From NCBI RefSeq assembly GCF_021021435.1, contig NZ_JAINWI010000013.1:186001-250000 (forward strand): 64,000 nucleotides of DNA, in the 5' to 3' direction. The position numbers were made by a program, and so were the translations under genes. The DNA is from Seohaeicola saemankumensis (GTDB lineage Bacteria > Pseudomonadota > Alphaproteobacteria > Rhodobacterales > Rhodobacteraceae). Within the stretch, counting starts at the first letter, position 1; each line of letters begins with the position of its first letter. The notes under the pieces are model-generated. The model worked only from the letters and a program-made list of their open reading frames with translations, was not told the DNA's origin and did no database searches. This document shows, in pieces, positions 35,888 through 46,086 of this stretch.

Positions 35888-36802
35888 ATGTTCACCGTTG
35901 CCGCACTCTACCACTTCACCCGTTTCGACGACCCTGCCGCGATCAAACCCGCGCTGGCGCAACTGTGCTGCGCGCAGGGCGTCACCGGCACGCTGTTGCT
36001 TGCGCGTGAAGGGATCAACGGCACCATTGCGGGCAACCGCGAAGGGATTGACGCGGTGCTGGGGCATATCCGTGCCTTGCCGGGTTGTGCGAATCTCGAA
36101 TGGAAGGAAAGCACCGCCAGTGCACCGCCATTTGCGCGTATGAAAGTGCGGTTGAAGCGCGAAATCGTGACGATGGGCCAGCCGGATGTCGATCCTCTGG
36201 CGCGCGTGGGCCACTATGTGGAGCCCGCCGCATGGAACGCACTGATCACCGCGCCCGATGTGGCCGTAATCGACACGCGCAATGACTACGAAGTGGCGAT
36301 CGGCACGTTTCAGGGCGCGGTCGATCCCGAAACCGCCAGTTTCCGTGATTTTCCGGCATGGTGGGAGGCGAACAAGCACCGCTTCCACAACAAGCGAATT
36401 GCCATGTTCTGCACAGGCGGTATCCGCTGTGAGAAAAGCACGAACTACCTGCTGGGGCAGGGGGTCGAGGAGGTTTATCACCTGAAAGGTGGTATCCTGA
36501 AATACCTTGAGGAAGTGCCCGCCGACGACAGCACATGGCAGGGTGAGTGTTTCGTCTTTGATCGCCGAGTCTCGGTCGGGCATGGCCTCAAGGAAGGTCC
36601 GCATCTGCTGTGCCATGCCTGCCGGCGCCCGATCCTGCCTGCGGATCGTGACCATCCCGCATTCGAACAAGGCGTTGCCTGCCATCAATGCGTGGACGAG
36701 ACCTCGGAAGAGGACAAGGCCCGCTTTCGCGAGCGCCAGAAACAGATTGCCTTGGCCCGCCAGCGTGGCGAGGCGCATCTGGGCGGTGTGCCCGGTCTTT
36801 AG
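35888..36802 (+). CDS. trhO: tRNA uridine-34 hydroxylase TrhO (rhodanese family)
   Basis: This 304-residue protein has an N-terminal acylphosphatase-like domain, a central rhodanese domain with active-site segment [12 protein letters not shown] (about residues 176-187) and a C-terminal part with paired cysteines. This is the YceA/TrhO architecture. TrhO makes 5-hydroxyuridine at position 34 of certain tRNAs using molecular oxygen. It is divergent from pncA over 109 bases. The stop is three bases from the convergent MFS gene. Confidence 0.93.
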   Translation: MFTVAALYHFTRFDDPAAIKPALAQLCCAQGVTGTLLLAREGINGTIAGNREGIDAVLGHIRALPGCANLEWKESTASAPPFARMKVRLKREIVTMGQPDVDPLARVGHYVEPAAWNALITAPDVAVIDTRNDYEVAIGTFQGAVDPETASFRDFPAWWEANKHRFHNKRIAMFCTGGIRCEKSTNYLLGQGVEEVYHLKGGILKYLEEVPADDSTWQGECFVFDRRVSVGHGLKEGPHLLCHACRRPILPADRDHPAFEQGVACHQCVDETSEEDKARFRERQKQIALARQRGEAHLGGVPGL

Positions 36803-36805
36803 CGT

Positions 36806-38020
36806 CTACGCTGCCGCCAACCGCATCGCGCGGCGCGAGCGCGTCAGGATCAACAGCATGATCCCGATATTCAGGAAGTTCCACGCGATCCCGTTGATGA
36901 AGGCCATCCGGTAACTGCCCGTCAGGTCATAGATCCAGCCCGACATCCAGCCGCCAATCGCCATGCCCACAATCGTTGCCATGATCACAAAACCGACCCG
37001 TGCGCCTGCTTCACGCGCGGGCATGTATTCGCGCACGATCACCGCGTAACTGGGCACGATCCCGCCTTGGCTGAGGCCAAAGACTAGACTGACCAGATAA
37101 AGCGATACCAGCCCACCAGCAGGCAGATAGAGAAACAGAGCCAGACATTGCAGGGCCGATCCGATCAGCAGGGTCATGACCCCGCCCAGACGGTCAGCCA
37201 GCAGGCCCGACACAATCCGCGACGCGACGCCGCCCAGCAGCATCAGCGACAGCATCTCGGCCCCGACGGCAGGCCCGTAGCCCAGATCGACGCAATAGGC
37301 CACGATATGCACCTGCGGCATGGACATTGCGACGCAGCAGCCGATCCCCGCCAGCCCCAGCAGCCACATCAGCGCACGCGGCGAAAATCCTGCCGATTTT
37401 GCCCGCGATGCCGTGATGCTGTCGGAATGCGCGCTGGCTTCCAGCGGGACGCGTTCGCGCAGCAGCAGCGATAGAGGGATCACCCCCGCAACGGTCACGA
37501 AAGCAAGCACCATATAAACAGCGCGCCAGCCGTTTTCCTCCAGCACACCTGCCAGCAGCATGGGCCAGATCGCCCCCGACAGGTAGTTGCCGCTGGCCGC
37601 AATCGCCACCGCGATCCCGCGCCGCTTGAGAAACCATAACGAGATATCGGCGATTAGCGGGCCGAAACTTGCCGCCGTGCCGAAGCCGATCACGAATTGC
37701 AGGAATGTCAGCGTCCAGACCGACCCCGCGACCGAAGCCAGTCCGAAACCCGAGCCGATCAGCAAGGCCGAAGCTGACAGCGCCAGCGTGATTCCAAAAC
37801 GGTCCACCGCGCGCCCGATCACCAGATTGCCAAGCGCAAAGCCGATCATGGTCAGCGTGTAGGGCAGGGATGCATCTGCCCTTGCCGTCTGGAATTCAGC
37901 CTGCATCGCGGGCATGATGACAATGATCGCCCACATACCGACATTCCCGATCGTGGCGATCAGAAGCGACACGGCAAGGCGTGTCCATGAATAGCGGCTG
38001 TCGAGTGCGTCAATTCCCAT
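36806..38020 (-). CDS. MFS transporter (monocarboxylate/OFA-like)
   Basis: This 404-residue membrane protein has about 12 hydrophobic helices in two halves separated by a cytoplasmic loop near residue 195. The first loop contains GRAVDRFG, corresponding to the MFS motif A region, and the second half has GLLADRLGG. The sequence resembles the oxalate/formate and monocarboxylate branches, but no substrate can be read from it. The neighbours (trhO and a phosphatidyltransferase) do not suggest one. No strong Shine-Dalgarno was found before the ATG. Confidence 0.82.
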   Translation of the reverse strand: MGIDALDSRYSWTRLAVSLLIATIGNVGMWAIIVIMPAMQAEFQTARADASLPYTLTMIGFALGNLVIGRAVDRFGITLALSASALLIGSGFGLASVAGSVWTLTFLQFVIGFGTAASFGPLIADISLWFLKRRGIAVAIAASGNYLSGAIWPMLLAGVLEENGWRAVYMVLAFVTVAGVIPLSLLLRERVPLEASAHSDSITASRAKSAGFSPRALMWLLGLAGIGCCVAMSMPQVHIVAYCVDLGYGPAVGAEMLSLMLLGGVASRIVSGLLADRLGGVMTLLIGSALQCLALFLYLPAGGLVSLYLVSLVFGLSQGGIVPSYAVIVREYMPAREAGARVGFVIMATIVGMAIGGWMSGWIYDLTGSYRMAFINGIAWNFLNIGIMLLILTRSRRAMRLAAA

Positions 38021-38159
38021 GGCGCGACGCTAGACCGCCATTTCATGCTTGTATAGAGCGGTTTAGCCGTCGTGATGACGGAGATGTGTTGCATCGGACA
38101 AGACAGGTGGTGGCGCTTCGGGTTAGAAGGCGGCATTCCATGTTCCGGAGGACAAGACC

Positions 38160-38765
38160 ATGATCGACGCGCTGATCCTGCCCGCGCAGCGCCGCCTGTT
38201 GCAGCCTTTGGCGCAGGCGTTGCATCGGCGTGGAATTTGCGCGGACCGGATCACGCTGGCGGGGTTCGGAATAGGTCTCTTTGCCGTGCCTGCGCTGGCG
38301 CTTGGCTGGTATGGTGTGGCGCTGGCGCTGATCATGCTGAACCGGCTGGCCGACGGACTGGACGGTGCGGTGGCAAGGTTGGGTCAGCCCACGGATCGCG
38401 GGGCTTTTCTTGATATCGCGCTGGATTTCGTTTTCTACGCGCTGGTGCCTTTGGGGTTTGCCTTGGCCGATCCAGCCAGCAATGCGCTGCCCGCCGCCGT
38501 ACTGATCGCGGCATTCGTCGGGACCGGATCAAGCTTTCTGGCCTTTGCCGTGATCGCCGGACAGCGCGGTTTGCGGACCGAAGACTACCCCGCCAAGGGG
38601 ATTTTCTACCTTGGCGGGCTGACAGAAGGCACCGAGACAATCGCGCTTTTCGTTACCTTCTGTCTTTGGCCCGCGCTGTTTGCCCCGCTCGCCTATGTTT
38701 TTGCCACAGCCTGCACCATCACTACCCTTACTCGCTGGCTACAAGGCTGGCGCAGCTTTGGCTGA
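38160..38765 (+). CDS. CDP-alcohol phosphatidyltransferase
   Basis: The 201-residue membrane enzyme carries the complete CDP-alcohol phosphotransferase motif within ADGLDGAVARLGQPTDRG and the following AFLDIALD: the D..DG..AR...G...D...D pattern that binds CDP and metal. It transfers a phosphatidyl or similar group to an alcohol. It is shorter than PgsA or Pcs relatives and the acceptor is unknown. About five to six hydrophobic segments are seen. It is divergent from the MFS gene. Confidence 0.85.
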   Translation: MIDALILPAQRRLLQPLAQALHRRGICADRITLAGFGIGLFAVPALALGWYGVALALIMLNRLADGLDGAVARLGQPTDRGAFLDIALDFVFYALVPLGFALADPASNALPAAVLIAAFVGTGSSFLAFAVIAGQRGLRTEDYPAKGIFYLGGLTEGTETIALFVTFCLWPALFAPLAYVFATACTITTLTRWLQGWRSFG

Positions 38766-38794
38766 GCTTTGGTCCCGCCAACCGGACTGGGTGT

Positions 38795-39820
38795 TTATGT
38801 GCCAAGGCACGAGACAAATTCGGCCGCCATGTTCCGCATCATCTGCGCATACAGCCGGGGGCCCTGATCAATCTGGAAACCCAGTGGGTCCAGCATGCCG
38901 ACAGTGGCCGCGCCTGCGAATACAGAATCGACAACGCTGCGGTTGAACTGGGGTTCAGCGAAGACACAGATCGCCCCCATCTCGGCCACAGCGGCTTGCA
39001 ATTCGGCAATGCGACCCGCGCTGGGGGATGACGCATCGCTCAGCGAAATGGCCCCCGACGCAGACAGGCCGAAGCGGCGTTCGAAATACTGGTAAGCGTC
39101 GTGGAAAACGACGTAGCCGGTATCACCAAGGTCGGCCAGACTCGCGCGCAACTCCTCTTCCAGCGCCTCGAGCTCCGCCTGACCTGCCGCGGCGTTTGCG
39201 GCATAGGTTGCTGCATTTTCAGGGTCCAGCTCTGACAATTCTTCGGCAATCACGCCTATCCAGAGGCGCGCGTTCACCGGATCAAGCCAGGCATGGGTGT
39301 CGGCGCCGGAATGGTCATGGTCGCGATGGTCGTCCGACCCGGCCTCATCGGCGTGATCATGTTCATGATCGTCGCCGTGCCCCTCCGCTTCTTTTTCGTG
39401 GTCGTGGTCGTGGTCGTCATGATCGCCGTGGTCATGTGCAGCAAAAGTTGCTCCCTCACGATATTCATGAAGGATTGTGCCCTTGACCGACATCAGTTCA
39501 ATCTTGTGGGCATCGTCTGCAAGCGTTTCGATCGGGCCATCCAGCGAAGGGGTCAAACCCTCACCGATCCAGATGACCAGATCAGCCTCCTCTAGCGCTT
39601 GTGCCTCGGACGGGCGCATGGAATATCCGTGCGGCGTGGCACCAGGGCGTACGATCAAGGCAGGTGCCCCCAGATCGCCCATGACCGTCGAGACCAGAGA
39701 CTGCACCGGAGCGATATCCGTGGCGACTTTCGGCACATCCGCGATTGCGGCGCTGGACAGCAAGGTGGCCATCAGGCCGATGCAGGGCATGGCAAAGACA
39801 GGGCGGAGCTTCTGGAACAT
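38795..39820 (-). CDS. znuA: Zinc ABC importer solute-binding protein ZnuA
   Basis: The 341-residue periplasmic protein has a signal peptide ending near SSAAIA. It belongs to the cluster A-I metal-binding family, with the first metal histidine in RPGATPHGYSMRPS, a long His/Asp-rich loop (about residues 128-172) and the later DTHAWLDP and VVFHDAYQYF. The histidine loop is typical of zinc rather than manganese ZnuA. It is transcribed divergently from zur-znuC-znuB with the tandem Zur-type sites between them, so zinc repression should cover both. Confidence 0.95.
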   Translation of the reverse strand: MFQKLRPVFAMPCIGLMATLLSSAAIADVPKVATDIAPVQSLVSTVMGDLGAPALIVRPGATPHGYSMRPSEAQALEEADLVIWIGEGLTPSLDGPIETLADDAHKIELMSVKGTILHEYREGATFAAHDHGDHDDHDHDHEKEAEGHGDDHEHDHADEAGSDDHRDHDHSGADTHAWLDPVNARLWIGVIAEELSELDPENAATYAANAAAGQAELEALEEELRASLADLGDTGYVVFHDAYQYFERRFGLSASGAISLSDASSPSAGRIAELQAAVAEMGAICVFAEPQFNRSVVDSVFAGAATVGMLDPLGFQIDQGPRLYAQMMRNMAAEFVSCLGT

Positions 39821-39865
39821 GGGATTTCCCTTGGTTGGATATGTAACGGCAATGCACTAGCTGAT

Positions 39866-39906
39866 ATGTTATAACATTGCAAATCGAATGTTATAACATT
39901 GCAAAT
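39866..39906. promoter_or_regulatory. Tandem Zur-type operator between znuA and zur
   Basis: The 19-base sequence ATGTTATAACATTGCAAAT occurs twice, at 39866-39884 and 39888-39906. The centre-to-centre distance is 22 bases, about two helical turns. Each copy centres on the palindrome ATGTTATAACAT, and the second extends to a perfect 14-base palindrome at 39887-39900. GTTATRNNRTAAC-like palindromes are known Zur sites in proteobacteria. Placement between znuA and zur makes autoregulated, zinc-dependent repression of both promoters the natural reading. Confidence 0.88.
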
Positions 39907-39936
39907 TCCTGCCTGATCACTTAGGTCGGACGGATC

Positions 39937-40419
39937 ATGACTGCACACGGATTCGACCCGCACGATCACGACCACTGCATCGCCGACGCGCTTTCGGCGG
40001 CGGAAGATGCCTGCGTGCAACGCAAGTTAAACCTGACGCCGGTGCGCCGCAGGGTGCTTGAGATACTTCTGCAGCAGCACAAGGCGTTGGGCGCCTATGA
40101 CATTCTGGCCCGTCTGGAAACGGAAGGGCTGGGATCGCAGCCGCCCGTGGCCTACCGCGCCCTTGATTTTCTGGTCAGCAACGGTTTTGCCCACAAGATC
40201 GAGGGGTTGAATGCCTATATCGCCTGCTCACATCCCAATGCGACACATGCACCGGCCTTCCTGATCTGCCGCAAATGCGGAGTAGTGCAGGAAACGCAGT
40301 CCGAACCGGCCAAGGGTTCGCTCGGATCGGTGGCGCGGGCTGCGGGTTTCGTGATCGAAAGCACAGTAGTCGAAGCGCAGGGGCTTTGCCCTGCCTGTCA
40401 GGACGGGGTCGCAGCATGA
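39937..40419 (+). CDS. zur: Zinc uptake regulator Zur (Fur family)
   Basis: This 160-residue Fur-family repressor has a winged-helix region including LTPVRRRVLEILLQQHKALGA and PVAYRALDFLVSNG, and a dimerisation domain with paired cysteines ICRKCG and CPAC that form the structural zinc site. Assignment to Zur rather than Fur rests on the znu context and the adjacent operator. The N-terminus is unusually rich in His/Asp (DPHDHDHC). Its stop overlaps the znuC start (ATGA), so the zinc ATPase is translationally coupled. Confidence 0.93.
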   Translation: MTAHGFDPHDHDHCIADALSAAEDACVQRKLNLTPVRRRVLEILLQQHKALGAYDILARLETEGLGSQPPVAYRALDFLVSNGFAHKIEGLNAYIACSHPNATHAPAFLICRKCGVVQETQSEPAKGSLGSVARAAGFVIESTVVEAQGLCPACQDGVAA

Positions 40420-41213
40420 GCCTGATCGAGGTGCAGAACCTGAGCGTTCGCTATGGCGGGCATCAGGTGCTCGACCATGTGGATATGACCATCTCGTGCG
40501 GCGAGATCGTGACGATAGTCGGCCCGAACGGGTCAGGAAAATCGACATTGCTGCGGTCCCTGATCGGGGCTGTGCCTGTCGCTAGCGGCAAGCTGACGCG
40601 CGCCGAGGGTCTGTCGATTGGCTATGTGCCGCAAAAACTGGCGATTGATCCTACTCTGCCGATGACCGTCGCGCGCTTCATGTCGCTGCCGCGCCGCCAG
40701 CAGTCGCGTGATGTGGCTATCGCACTTGAGCAGGCGGGCGTGCCGGACCTGAGCACGCGGCAGATGACAGAGTTGTCCGGCGGTCAGTTCCAGCGCGTGA
40801 TGCTGGCGCGGGCGCTTTTGGCCAAACCTGACCTTTTGCTGCTGGATGAAGCGACACAGGGGTTGGACCAGCCCGGCTCCGCCGCATTTTACCGCCAGAT
40901 CGAAGAGGTGCGCGCCCGCCTTGGCTGTGCGGTTCTGATGGTCAGTCACGAGTTGCATGTGGTGATGAGCGCATCAGACCGCGTGATCTGTCTGAACGGC
41001 CATGTCTGTTGTCAGGGCACACCCGAGATTGTCGCCTCGGCTCCCGAATACCGCGCCCTTTTCGGCACCGGCACCCAGGGCGCGCTGGCGCTTTACCGGC
41101 ATGACCATAATCACAGCCATGACGACGGGTGCGACCATGATCACGGCCACGGTCGCAGCCCGGATAGTGGCGCGATCCCGCTGCATCAGGCAACGCGGAG
41201 CAAGGTGCACTGA
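40416..41213 (+). CDS. znuC: Zinc ABC importer ATPase ZnuC
   Basis: This 265-residue ATPase has Walker A GPNGSGKST, signature LSGGQFQRVMLAR and Walker B LLLLDEATQGLD, then the VSHELH histidine loop. It powers ZnuB. The ATG at 40416 overlaps the zur stop; a longer frame starting inside zur is rejected. An uncommon histidine/aspartate-rich tail follows the ATPase core (about residues 228-248), including HDHNHSHDDG and HDHGHG, which could bind zinc. The stop overlaps the znuB start. Confidence 0.94.
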   Translation: MSLIEVQNLSVRYGGHQVLDHVDMTISCGEIVTIVGPNGSGKSTLLRSLIGAVPVASGKLTRAEGLSIGYVPQKLAIDPTLPMTVARFMSLPRRQQSRDVAIALEQAGVPDLSTRQMTELSGGQFQRVMLARALLAKPDLLLLDEATQGLDQPGSAAFYRQIEEVRARLGCAVLMVSHELHVVMSASDRVICLNGHVCCQGTPEIVASAPEYRALFGTGTQGALALYRHDHNHSHDDGCDHDHGHGRSPDSGAIPLHQATRSKVH

Positions 41214-42010
41214 TGCTGGATGATTTTCTGATCCGTTCCACGCTTGCCGGACTGGGCGTTGCTTTGGCCGCAGCCCCGATGGGTTGCTTCGTGGTCTGGC
41301 GGCGCATGGCCTATTTCGGCGATGCCACGGCCCATGCCTCGATCCTTGGCGTGGCCATAGCACTGGCCTTGTCGCTCTCGGTTTTTCTGGGGGCCATGAT
41401 CATGGCACTTTTGATGGCGCTGGCTGTTTCCGGCCTGTCGGGGCGCGGTTATGCGGTGGATACCTTGCTGGGTGTTCTGGCCCATTCCGCGCTGGCCTTC
41501 GGGCTGGTGGCGGTTTCCTTTCTTAGCGGTGTCAGGATCGACCTGATGGCCTATCTGTTCGGAGATATTCTGGCGGTCGGCAAGACCGATCTTCTGGTTA
41601 TCTGGGGCGGGGCAGGTCTTGTGCTTGGATTGCTGGCATGGCGCTGGTCCGCACTGCTGACGTCCACTCTGAACCCTGATCTGGCCCATGCTTCGGGGAT
41701 CGACCCCAAACGCGAGCAACTGGTGCTGACGCTGGCGCTGGCCGTCGTGGTTGCGGTCGCCATCAAGGTGGTGGGCGTTCTGCTGATTGCCGCCCTTCTG
41801 ATCATCCCTGCCGCTGCGGCGCGCCCTTTTGCTCGCACGCCTGAAGGGATGGCGGTAATCGCCGTTGTCGTCGCCGCTCTTTCGGTGCTGGGCGGATTGC
41901 AGGCCTCGTTGATGATGGATACGCCCACGGGCCCCAGTATCGTCTGTGTCGCTGCCTTGATCTTTGCAGGCAGTGCTCTGGGCGCAACCCTGCACAGACG
42001 CTTGGCCTGA
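41213..42010 (+). CDS. znuB: Zinc ABC importer permease ZnuB
   Basis: The 265-residue membrane protein has about eight hydrophobic helices and matches the ABC-3 metal permease family, with early segment [20 protein letters not shown], later LFGDILAVG and a [16 protein letters not shown] helix. It is the channel for zinc delivered by ZnuA and is the last gene of zur-znuC-znuB. A GCCCC/GGGGC hairpin (42071-42086) before ade may mark the unit's end. Confidence 0.94.
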   Translation: MLDDFLIRSTLAGLGVALAAAPMGCFVVWRRMAYFGDATAHASILGVAIALALSLSVFLGAMIMALLMALAVSGLSGRGYAVDTLLGVLAHSALAFGLVAVSFLSGVRIDLMAYLFGDILAVGKTDLLVIWGGAGLVLGLLAWRWSALLTSTLNPDLAHASGIDPKREQLVLTLALAVVVAVAIKVVGVLLIAALLIIPAAAARPFARTPEGMAVIAVVVAALSVLGGLQASLMMDTPTGPSIVCVAALIFAGSALGATLHRRLA

Positions 42011-42126
42011 CGCCACGTTTCTTCTTGCGACAAATATCCAGAACCGGACATGCAGGCGGATACCCCCCTCGCCCCCGGCGCGGGGCTGTGGCAGTCTTGT
42101 TCCGAAGACCTTCAAGGGGAATGCCG

Positions 42127-43821
42127 ATGAAAGCAGTGTCTGATCTGATTGCGCAAGGCCGAGGTCAGAGCCCTGCAGATATCGTGCTGCGCGGCGGCAG
42201 GGTTCTGGATCTGGTCACCGGCGCATTGCTGGAAGGGGATGTTGCGATCTTCGGTGATACGATCGTGGGCACTTGTGACAGCTATGAAGCGGCACAGATC
42301 ATCGACGTGACGGGTCTGACCCTTGTGCCTGGTTTCATCGACACGCATCTGCACATCGAAAGCTCGCTGGTCACACCGCTGGAATTCGACCGCTGCGTGG
42401 CGCCGCATGGCGTGACGACGGCGATCTGCGACCCGCACGAGATCGCCAATGTCATCGGCACGGATGGTATCCGCTATTTCCAGCAGGCCGCCGAACGCAG
42501 CCTCATGGATATCCGCGTGCAGATGTCCTCCTGCGTGCCCTCGACCGAGATGGAGACCGCCGGTGCGCGGATCGAAGCCGCTGATTTGGTGGCTTTGATG
42601 GATCATCCATCCGGTATCGGTCTGGCCGAGATGATGAACTATCCCGGTGTATTGGCGGGTGACAAAGGTATTCTGGCCAAGCTTGATCTGTTTCGTGGCG
42701 GGCATATCGACGGGCACGCGCCGCAATTGTCGGGCCGCGACCTGAACGGCTATATCGTCGCCGGTATCCGCACCGAGCATGAAGCCACGACCGAGGCCGA
42801 GGCGCGCGAGAAGTTGCAAAAGGGTCTGCGCGTCCTAATCCGCGAAGGCTCGGTCTCCAAGGATATGGCCGCCCTCGCCCCCCTTCTGACCGAGATAACG
42901 GCCCCCTACATGTGCCTGTGCACCGATGACCGCAATCCACTGGATATCGCAGAACAGGGGCATCTGGATTACATGATCCGCAGCCTGATCGGGCGCGGTG
43001 TACCTGTGCTGGCCGCTTACCGCGCCGCCAGCCTTTCTGCGGCCGAGGCTTTCGGGTTGAAGGATCGCGGGCTGATTGCGCCGGGAAAACGGGCTGATAT
43101 CGTTGCTGTCGGCGCACTGGCGGCTTGCGATGTGCGCATGGTTTTCTGCGGGGGCGTGCACGTGTCGGATGCAGCGTTCGCCAAACGCACCTCGGTCCCG
43201 CCCGTCGGGCGGTCTTCGGTCAGGGCACCAGCCATGAGCGCGCGGCACTTCCGCACGGGCGGCGACCGCGAGGCGACAGACGTGATCGGTATACTTGAGG
43301 GCAAGATTATCACCGAACATCTGCAAGAGGTGATCCCGATCACGGACGGTGACAAGCGCCCCGACCCTGCACGCGATCTGGTCAAGATCGCTGTGGTTGA
43401 ACGGCATGGCAAGAATGGCAATATCGCCACCGGTTTTGTGCGCGGATTCGGCTTGCAAGGCGGTGCCATCGCTTCGACCGTCTGTCACGACCATCACAAT
43501 ATTGCCGTGGTGGGTGTAGATTACGAGGATATGGCGTTGGCCGCGAACCGGCTTGGCCAGATCGAGGGCGGATTTGTCGTAGTGCGGGACGGTCGGGTTC
43601 TGGCTGAACTGGCCCTGCCTGTTGCCGGCCTGATGAGCCTTGCCCCGTTCGAGGAGGTGCGCGACAGGCTGGTCGATCTGCGCGCTGCCGCCCGCGATCT
43701 AGGTGTGACGCTGGAAGAGCCATTCCTGCAACTGGCCTTTCTGGCACTGCCCGTCATTCCCGCGCTAAAGATCACGGATCGCGGGTTGGTTGACGTGGCA
43801 CGGTTCGAGATCATCAGTTGA
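42127..43821 (+). CDS. ade: Adenine deaminase
   Basis: This 564-residue metal-dependent amidohydrolase converts adenine to hypoxanthine in purine salvage. The metal HxH is in [13 protein letters not shown], followed by [19 protein letters not shown] and CTDDRN. The C-terminal half carries the adenine deaminase-specific domain ([11 protein letters not shown]). The start at 42127 lies six bases after AAGGGGA; an ATG two codons earlier is too close to that site. It begins 116 bases after znuB, probably with its own promoter. Confidence 0.92.
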   Translation: MKAVSDLIAQGRGQSPADIVLRGGRVLDLVTGALLEGDVAIFGDTIVGTCDSYEAAQIIDVTGLTLVPGFIDTHLHIESSLVTPLEFDRCVAPHGVTTAICDPHEIANVIGTDGIRYFQQAAERSLMDIRVQMSSCVPSTEMETAGARIEAADLVALMDHPSGIGLAEMMNYPGVLAGDKGILAKLDLFRGGHIDGHAPQLSGRDLNGYIVAGIRTEHEATTEAEAREKLQKGLRVLIREGSVSKDMAALAPLLTEITAPYMCLCTDDRNPLDIAEQGHLDYMIRSLIGRGVPVLAAYRAASLSAAEAFGLKDRGLIAPGKRADIVAVGALAACDVRMVFCGGVHVSDAAFAKRTSVPPVGRSSVRAPAMSARHFRTGGDREATDVIGILEGKIITEHLQEVIPITDGDKRPDPARDLVKIAVVERHGKNGNIATGFVRGFGLQGGAIASTVCHDHHNIAVVGVDYEDMALAANRLGQIEGGFVVVRDGRVLAELALPVAGLMSLAPFEEVRDRLVDLRAAARDLGVTLEEPFLQLAFLALPVIPALKITDRGLVDVARFEIIS

Positions 43822-43983
43822 GGCAAGCGCAGCAGGTCAGGTCCAATAAAAACGCAACGCGCGCAGGAAATTGTGGAGCGTCGTTGCGTCACAGACCTAA
43901 TTCCGCAAAGCAAAACAGTATTCCACTGATTGACGGGTCTTGATCAAAACACTACCGTTTCCGACCAATGCGGGAGGAAAAAA

Positions 43984-46083
43984 ATGTCTAAGACCACAGC
44001 GATAAACGATTGTATTTCAATCGAGATGAGCGGCGATATCGCCTTGATCTGCATCGACAATCCGCCAGTAAACGCCACGGGGCAGGCCGTGCGGCAAGGC
44101 TTGCAGGACGCGGTTGAGAAGCTGAACGCCGAAGGAAATGCACGCGTCATCGCGATCTACGCCGCCGGACGGACCTTTGTGGCCGGTGCTGATATCCGCG
44201 AATTCGGCAAGCCTTTCGTGCCACCCGCATTACCGGATGTGTTCAACGTCATCGAAGCATCATCCGTTCCCGTCATCAGCGTTCTGCATGGCACAGCACT
44301 TGGCGGTGGGCTGGAACTGGGACTGTCCACCCATGCCCGCATCGGTATCGAAGATCTGCGCGTCGGTCTGCCCGAGATCCTGCTTGGTCTGCTGCCCGGT
44401 GCCGGTGGGACACAACGCATGCCCCGTCTGGCGGGGATTCCTTTCGCACTCGAAATGATTCTTTCAGGCCGTCAGGTTCCTGCCAAGGAAGCCTTGGAGG
44501 CTGGGATCATCGACAGGCTTGAGGCAGGAGAGCCGCGTGATATCGCGCTTAAGGCGGCAAAGGACGTTCTGGACGGGACACTCCAGACCCGCCGGACCGA
44601 CCAGATTGCCGTTACTCCCGATCAGGGCGCTTTGGACCAGACCGCCGCGCATTTGCAAAAGACGCAAGGCCATCTTTTCTCGCCCCATAAATGTGTCGAG
44701 GCGGTGGCGGCGTCAACCGAGCCTTTGGTGGCAGGCCTCAAGATCGAACGCGCTCTGTTCATGGAGTGCATGGACACACCACAGCGCGCGGGGCTGATCC
44801 ATGCCTTCTTCGGTGAACGCGCTGTCAGCAATATTCCCGAGGCCAAAGGCCCTGCCCGCGAGATCGCCCATGTCGGTGTCATCGGCGGTGGCACAATGGG
44901 GTCGGGAATCGCGACAGCCTGCCTGCTGGCGGGTCTGAAAGTCACGTTGATCGAGGTCGCGCAGGACGGGTTGGACCGTGGTGTTGCAACGATCACATCC
45001 AATCTTGACGGTGCCGTGAAGCGCGGCAAGCTCAAGACGGATAAACGCGACGCCGTGCAAGCAATGCTGACACCCTCGCTGGACATGCAGTCGCTGGCCG
45101 ATGTCGATCTGGTGATCGAAGCGGTATTCGAGGATATGGGCGTCAAGAAAGACATTTTCGGCAAGCTCGACAAGATCTGCAAGGCAGGGGCTATCCTTGC
45201 TTCCAACACCTCCTATCTGGATGTGGATGAGATCGCGGCCAGCACCACGCGCCCGCAGGATGTGATAGGGCTGCATTTCTTCAGCCCTGCCCATGTCATG
45301 CGCCTGCTGGAAATCGTTGTCGCCGACAAGACCGCACCCGATGTGGTGGCCAGCGGCTTTGCGCTGGCGAAAAAGCTGGGCAAAGTCGGCGTGCGCGCGG
45401 GCGTTTGCGACGGCTTCATCGGCAATCGCATTCTGGCACATTATAGCAAGACCGCCGCCTATCTCGTTCTTGATGGCGCGACCCCGCAACAGGTGGACAA
45501 CGCGCTGGAAGGTTTCGGTTTCGCCATGGGTCCGCACAAGGTGGGTGACCTTGCCGGCCTCGACATCGGCTGGATGACCCGCAAGCGCAAAGCGGCCACC
45601 CGTGATCCGAATGAACGCTACGCCGGTGCCGTGGCGGATCGCATCTGCGAGGAAGGCTGGTTCGGACGCAAATCCGGCAAGGGATATTACGTCTATGACA
45701 GTAGGGATATCTCGCCCAACCTCGCCGTTGACACGTTCATCGCCGAGGAACGCGACAAAGCGGGCGTCACCCCGCGCAGTTTCACCGATCAGGACATCGT
45801 GGATCGCTACATGACCGCCATGATCAGCGAGGCGGCCCGCGTGGTCGAGGATGGTACCGCCAAACGCCCGCTTGATGTCGATATGGTCTTTCTTTTCGGC
45901 TATGGCTTCCCGCGCCATCGCGGAGGCCCGCTGCATTACGCCGATACAATCGGCGCGGAGGCACTGGTCGCGCGCATCAAGACCTATGCAAAGGAAGATG
46001 CGACCTATTGGCAGGTGCCTGCACTGCTTGAAAAGATGGCCGCGAGCGGCACATCTTTTGCTGACATGAACAAGGAGGCCTGA
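43984..46083 (+). CDS. pimF: Enoyl-CoA hydratase/3-hydroxyacyl-CoA dehydrogenase fusion (PimF/FadB-like)
   Basis: The 699-residue bifunctional beta-oxidation enzyme has an N-terminal crotonase domain with oxyanion segment AGADIREFG and catalytic glutamates in GGGLELGLS and GLPEILLG. A Rossmann domain starts at GVIGGGTMGSGIATA, with VIGLHFFSPAH bearing the catalytic histidine of 3-hydroxyacyl-CoA dehydrogenase. GGGAGGA precedes the ATG; an 18-codon upstream extension is rejected. It heads a tight three-gene operon with two acyl-CoA dehydrogenase subunits. This matches the Rhodopseudomonas pimF-pimC-pimD order for pimeloyl-CoA and other dicarboxylates, so that role is inferred. No ligase or thiolase is adjacent. 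Confidence 0.87.
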   Translation: MSKTTAINDCISIEMSGDIALICIDNPPVNATGQAVRQGLQDAVEKLNAEGNARVIAIYAAGRTFVAGADIREFGKPFVPPALPDVFNVIEASSVPVISVLHGTALGGGLELGLSTHARIGIEDLRVGLPEILLGLLPGAGGTQRMPRLAGIPFALEMILSGRQVPAKEALEAGIIDRLEAGEPRDIALKAAKDVLDGTLQTRRTDQIAVTPDQGALDQTAAHLQKTQGHLFSPHKCVEAVAASTEPLVAGLKIERALFMECMDTPQRAGLIHAFFGERAVSNIPEAKGPAREIAHVGVIGGGTMGSGIATACLLAGLKVTLIEVAQDGLDRGVATITSNLDGAVKRGKLKTDKRDAVQAMLTPSLDMQSLADVDLVIEAVFEDMGVKKDIFGKLDKICKAGAILASNTSYLDVDEIAASTTRPQDVIGLHFFSPAHVMRLLEIVVADKTAPDVVASGFALAKKLGKVGVRAGVCDGFIGNRILAHYSKTAAYLVLDGATPQQVDNALEGFGFAMGPHKVGDLAGLDIGWMTRKRKAATRDPNERYAGAVADRICEEGWFGRKSGKGYYVYDSRDISPNLAVDTFIAEERDKAGVTPRSFTDQDIVDRYMTAMISEAARVVEDGTAKRPLDVDMVFLFGYGFPRHRGGPLHYADTIGAEALVARIKTYAKEDATYWQVPALLEKMAASGTSFADMNKEA

Positions 46084-46086
46084 GAA

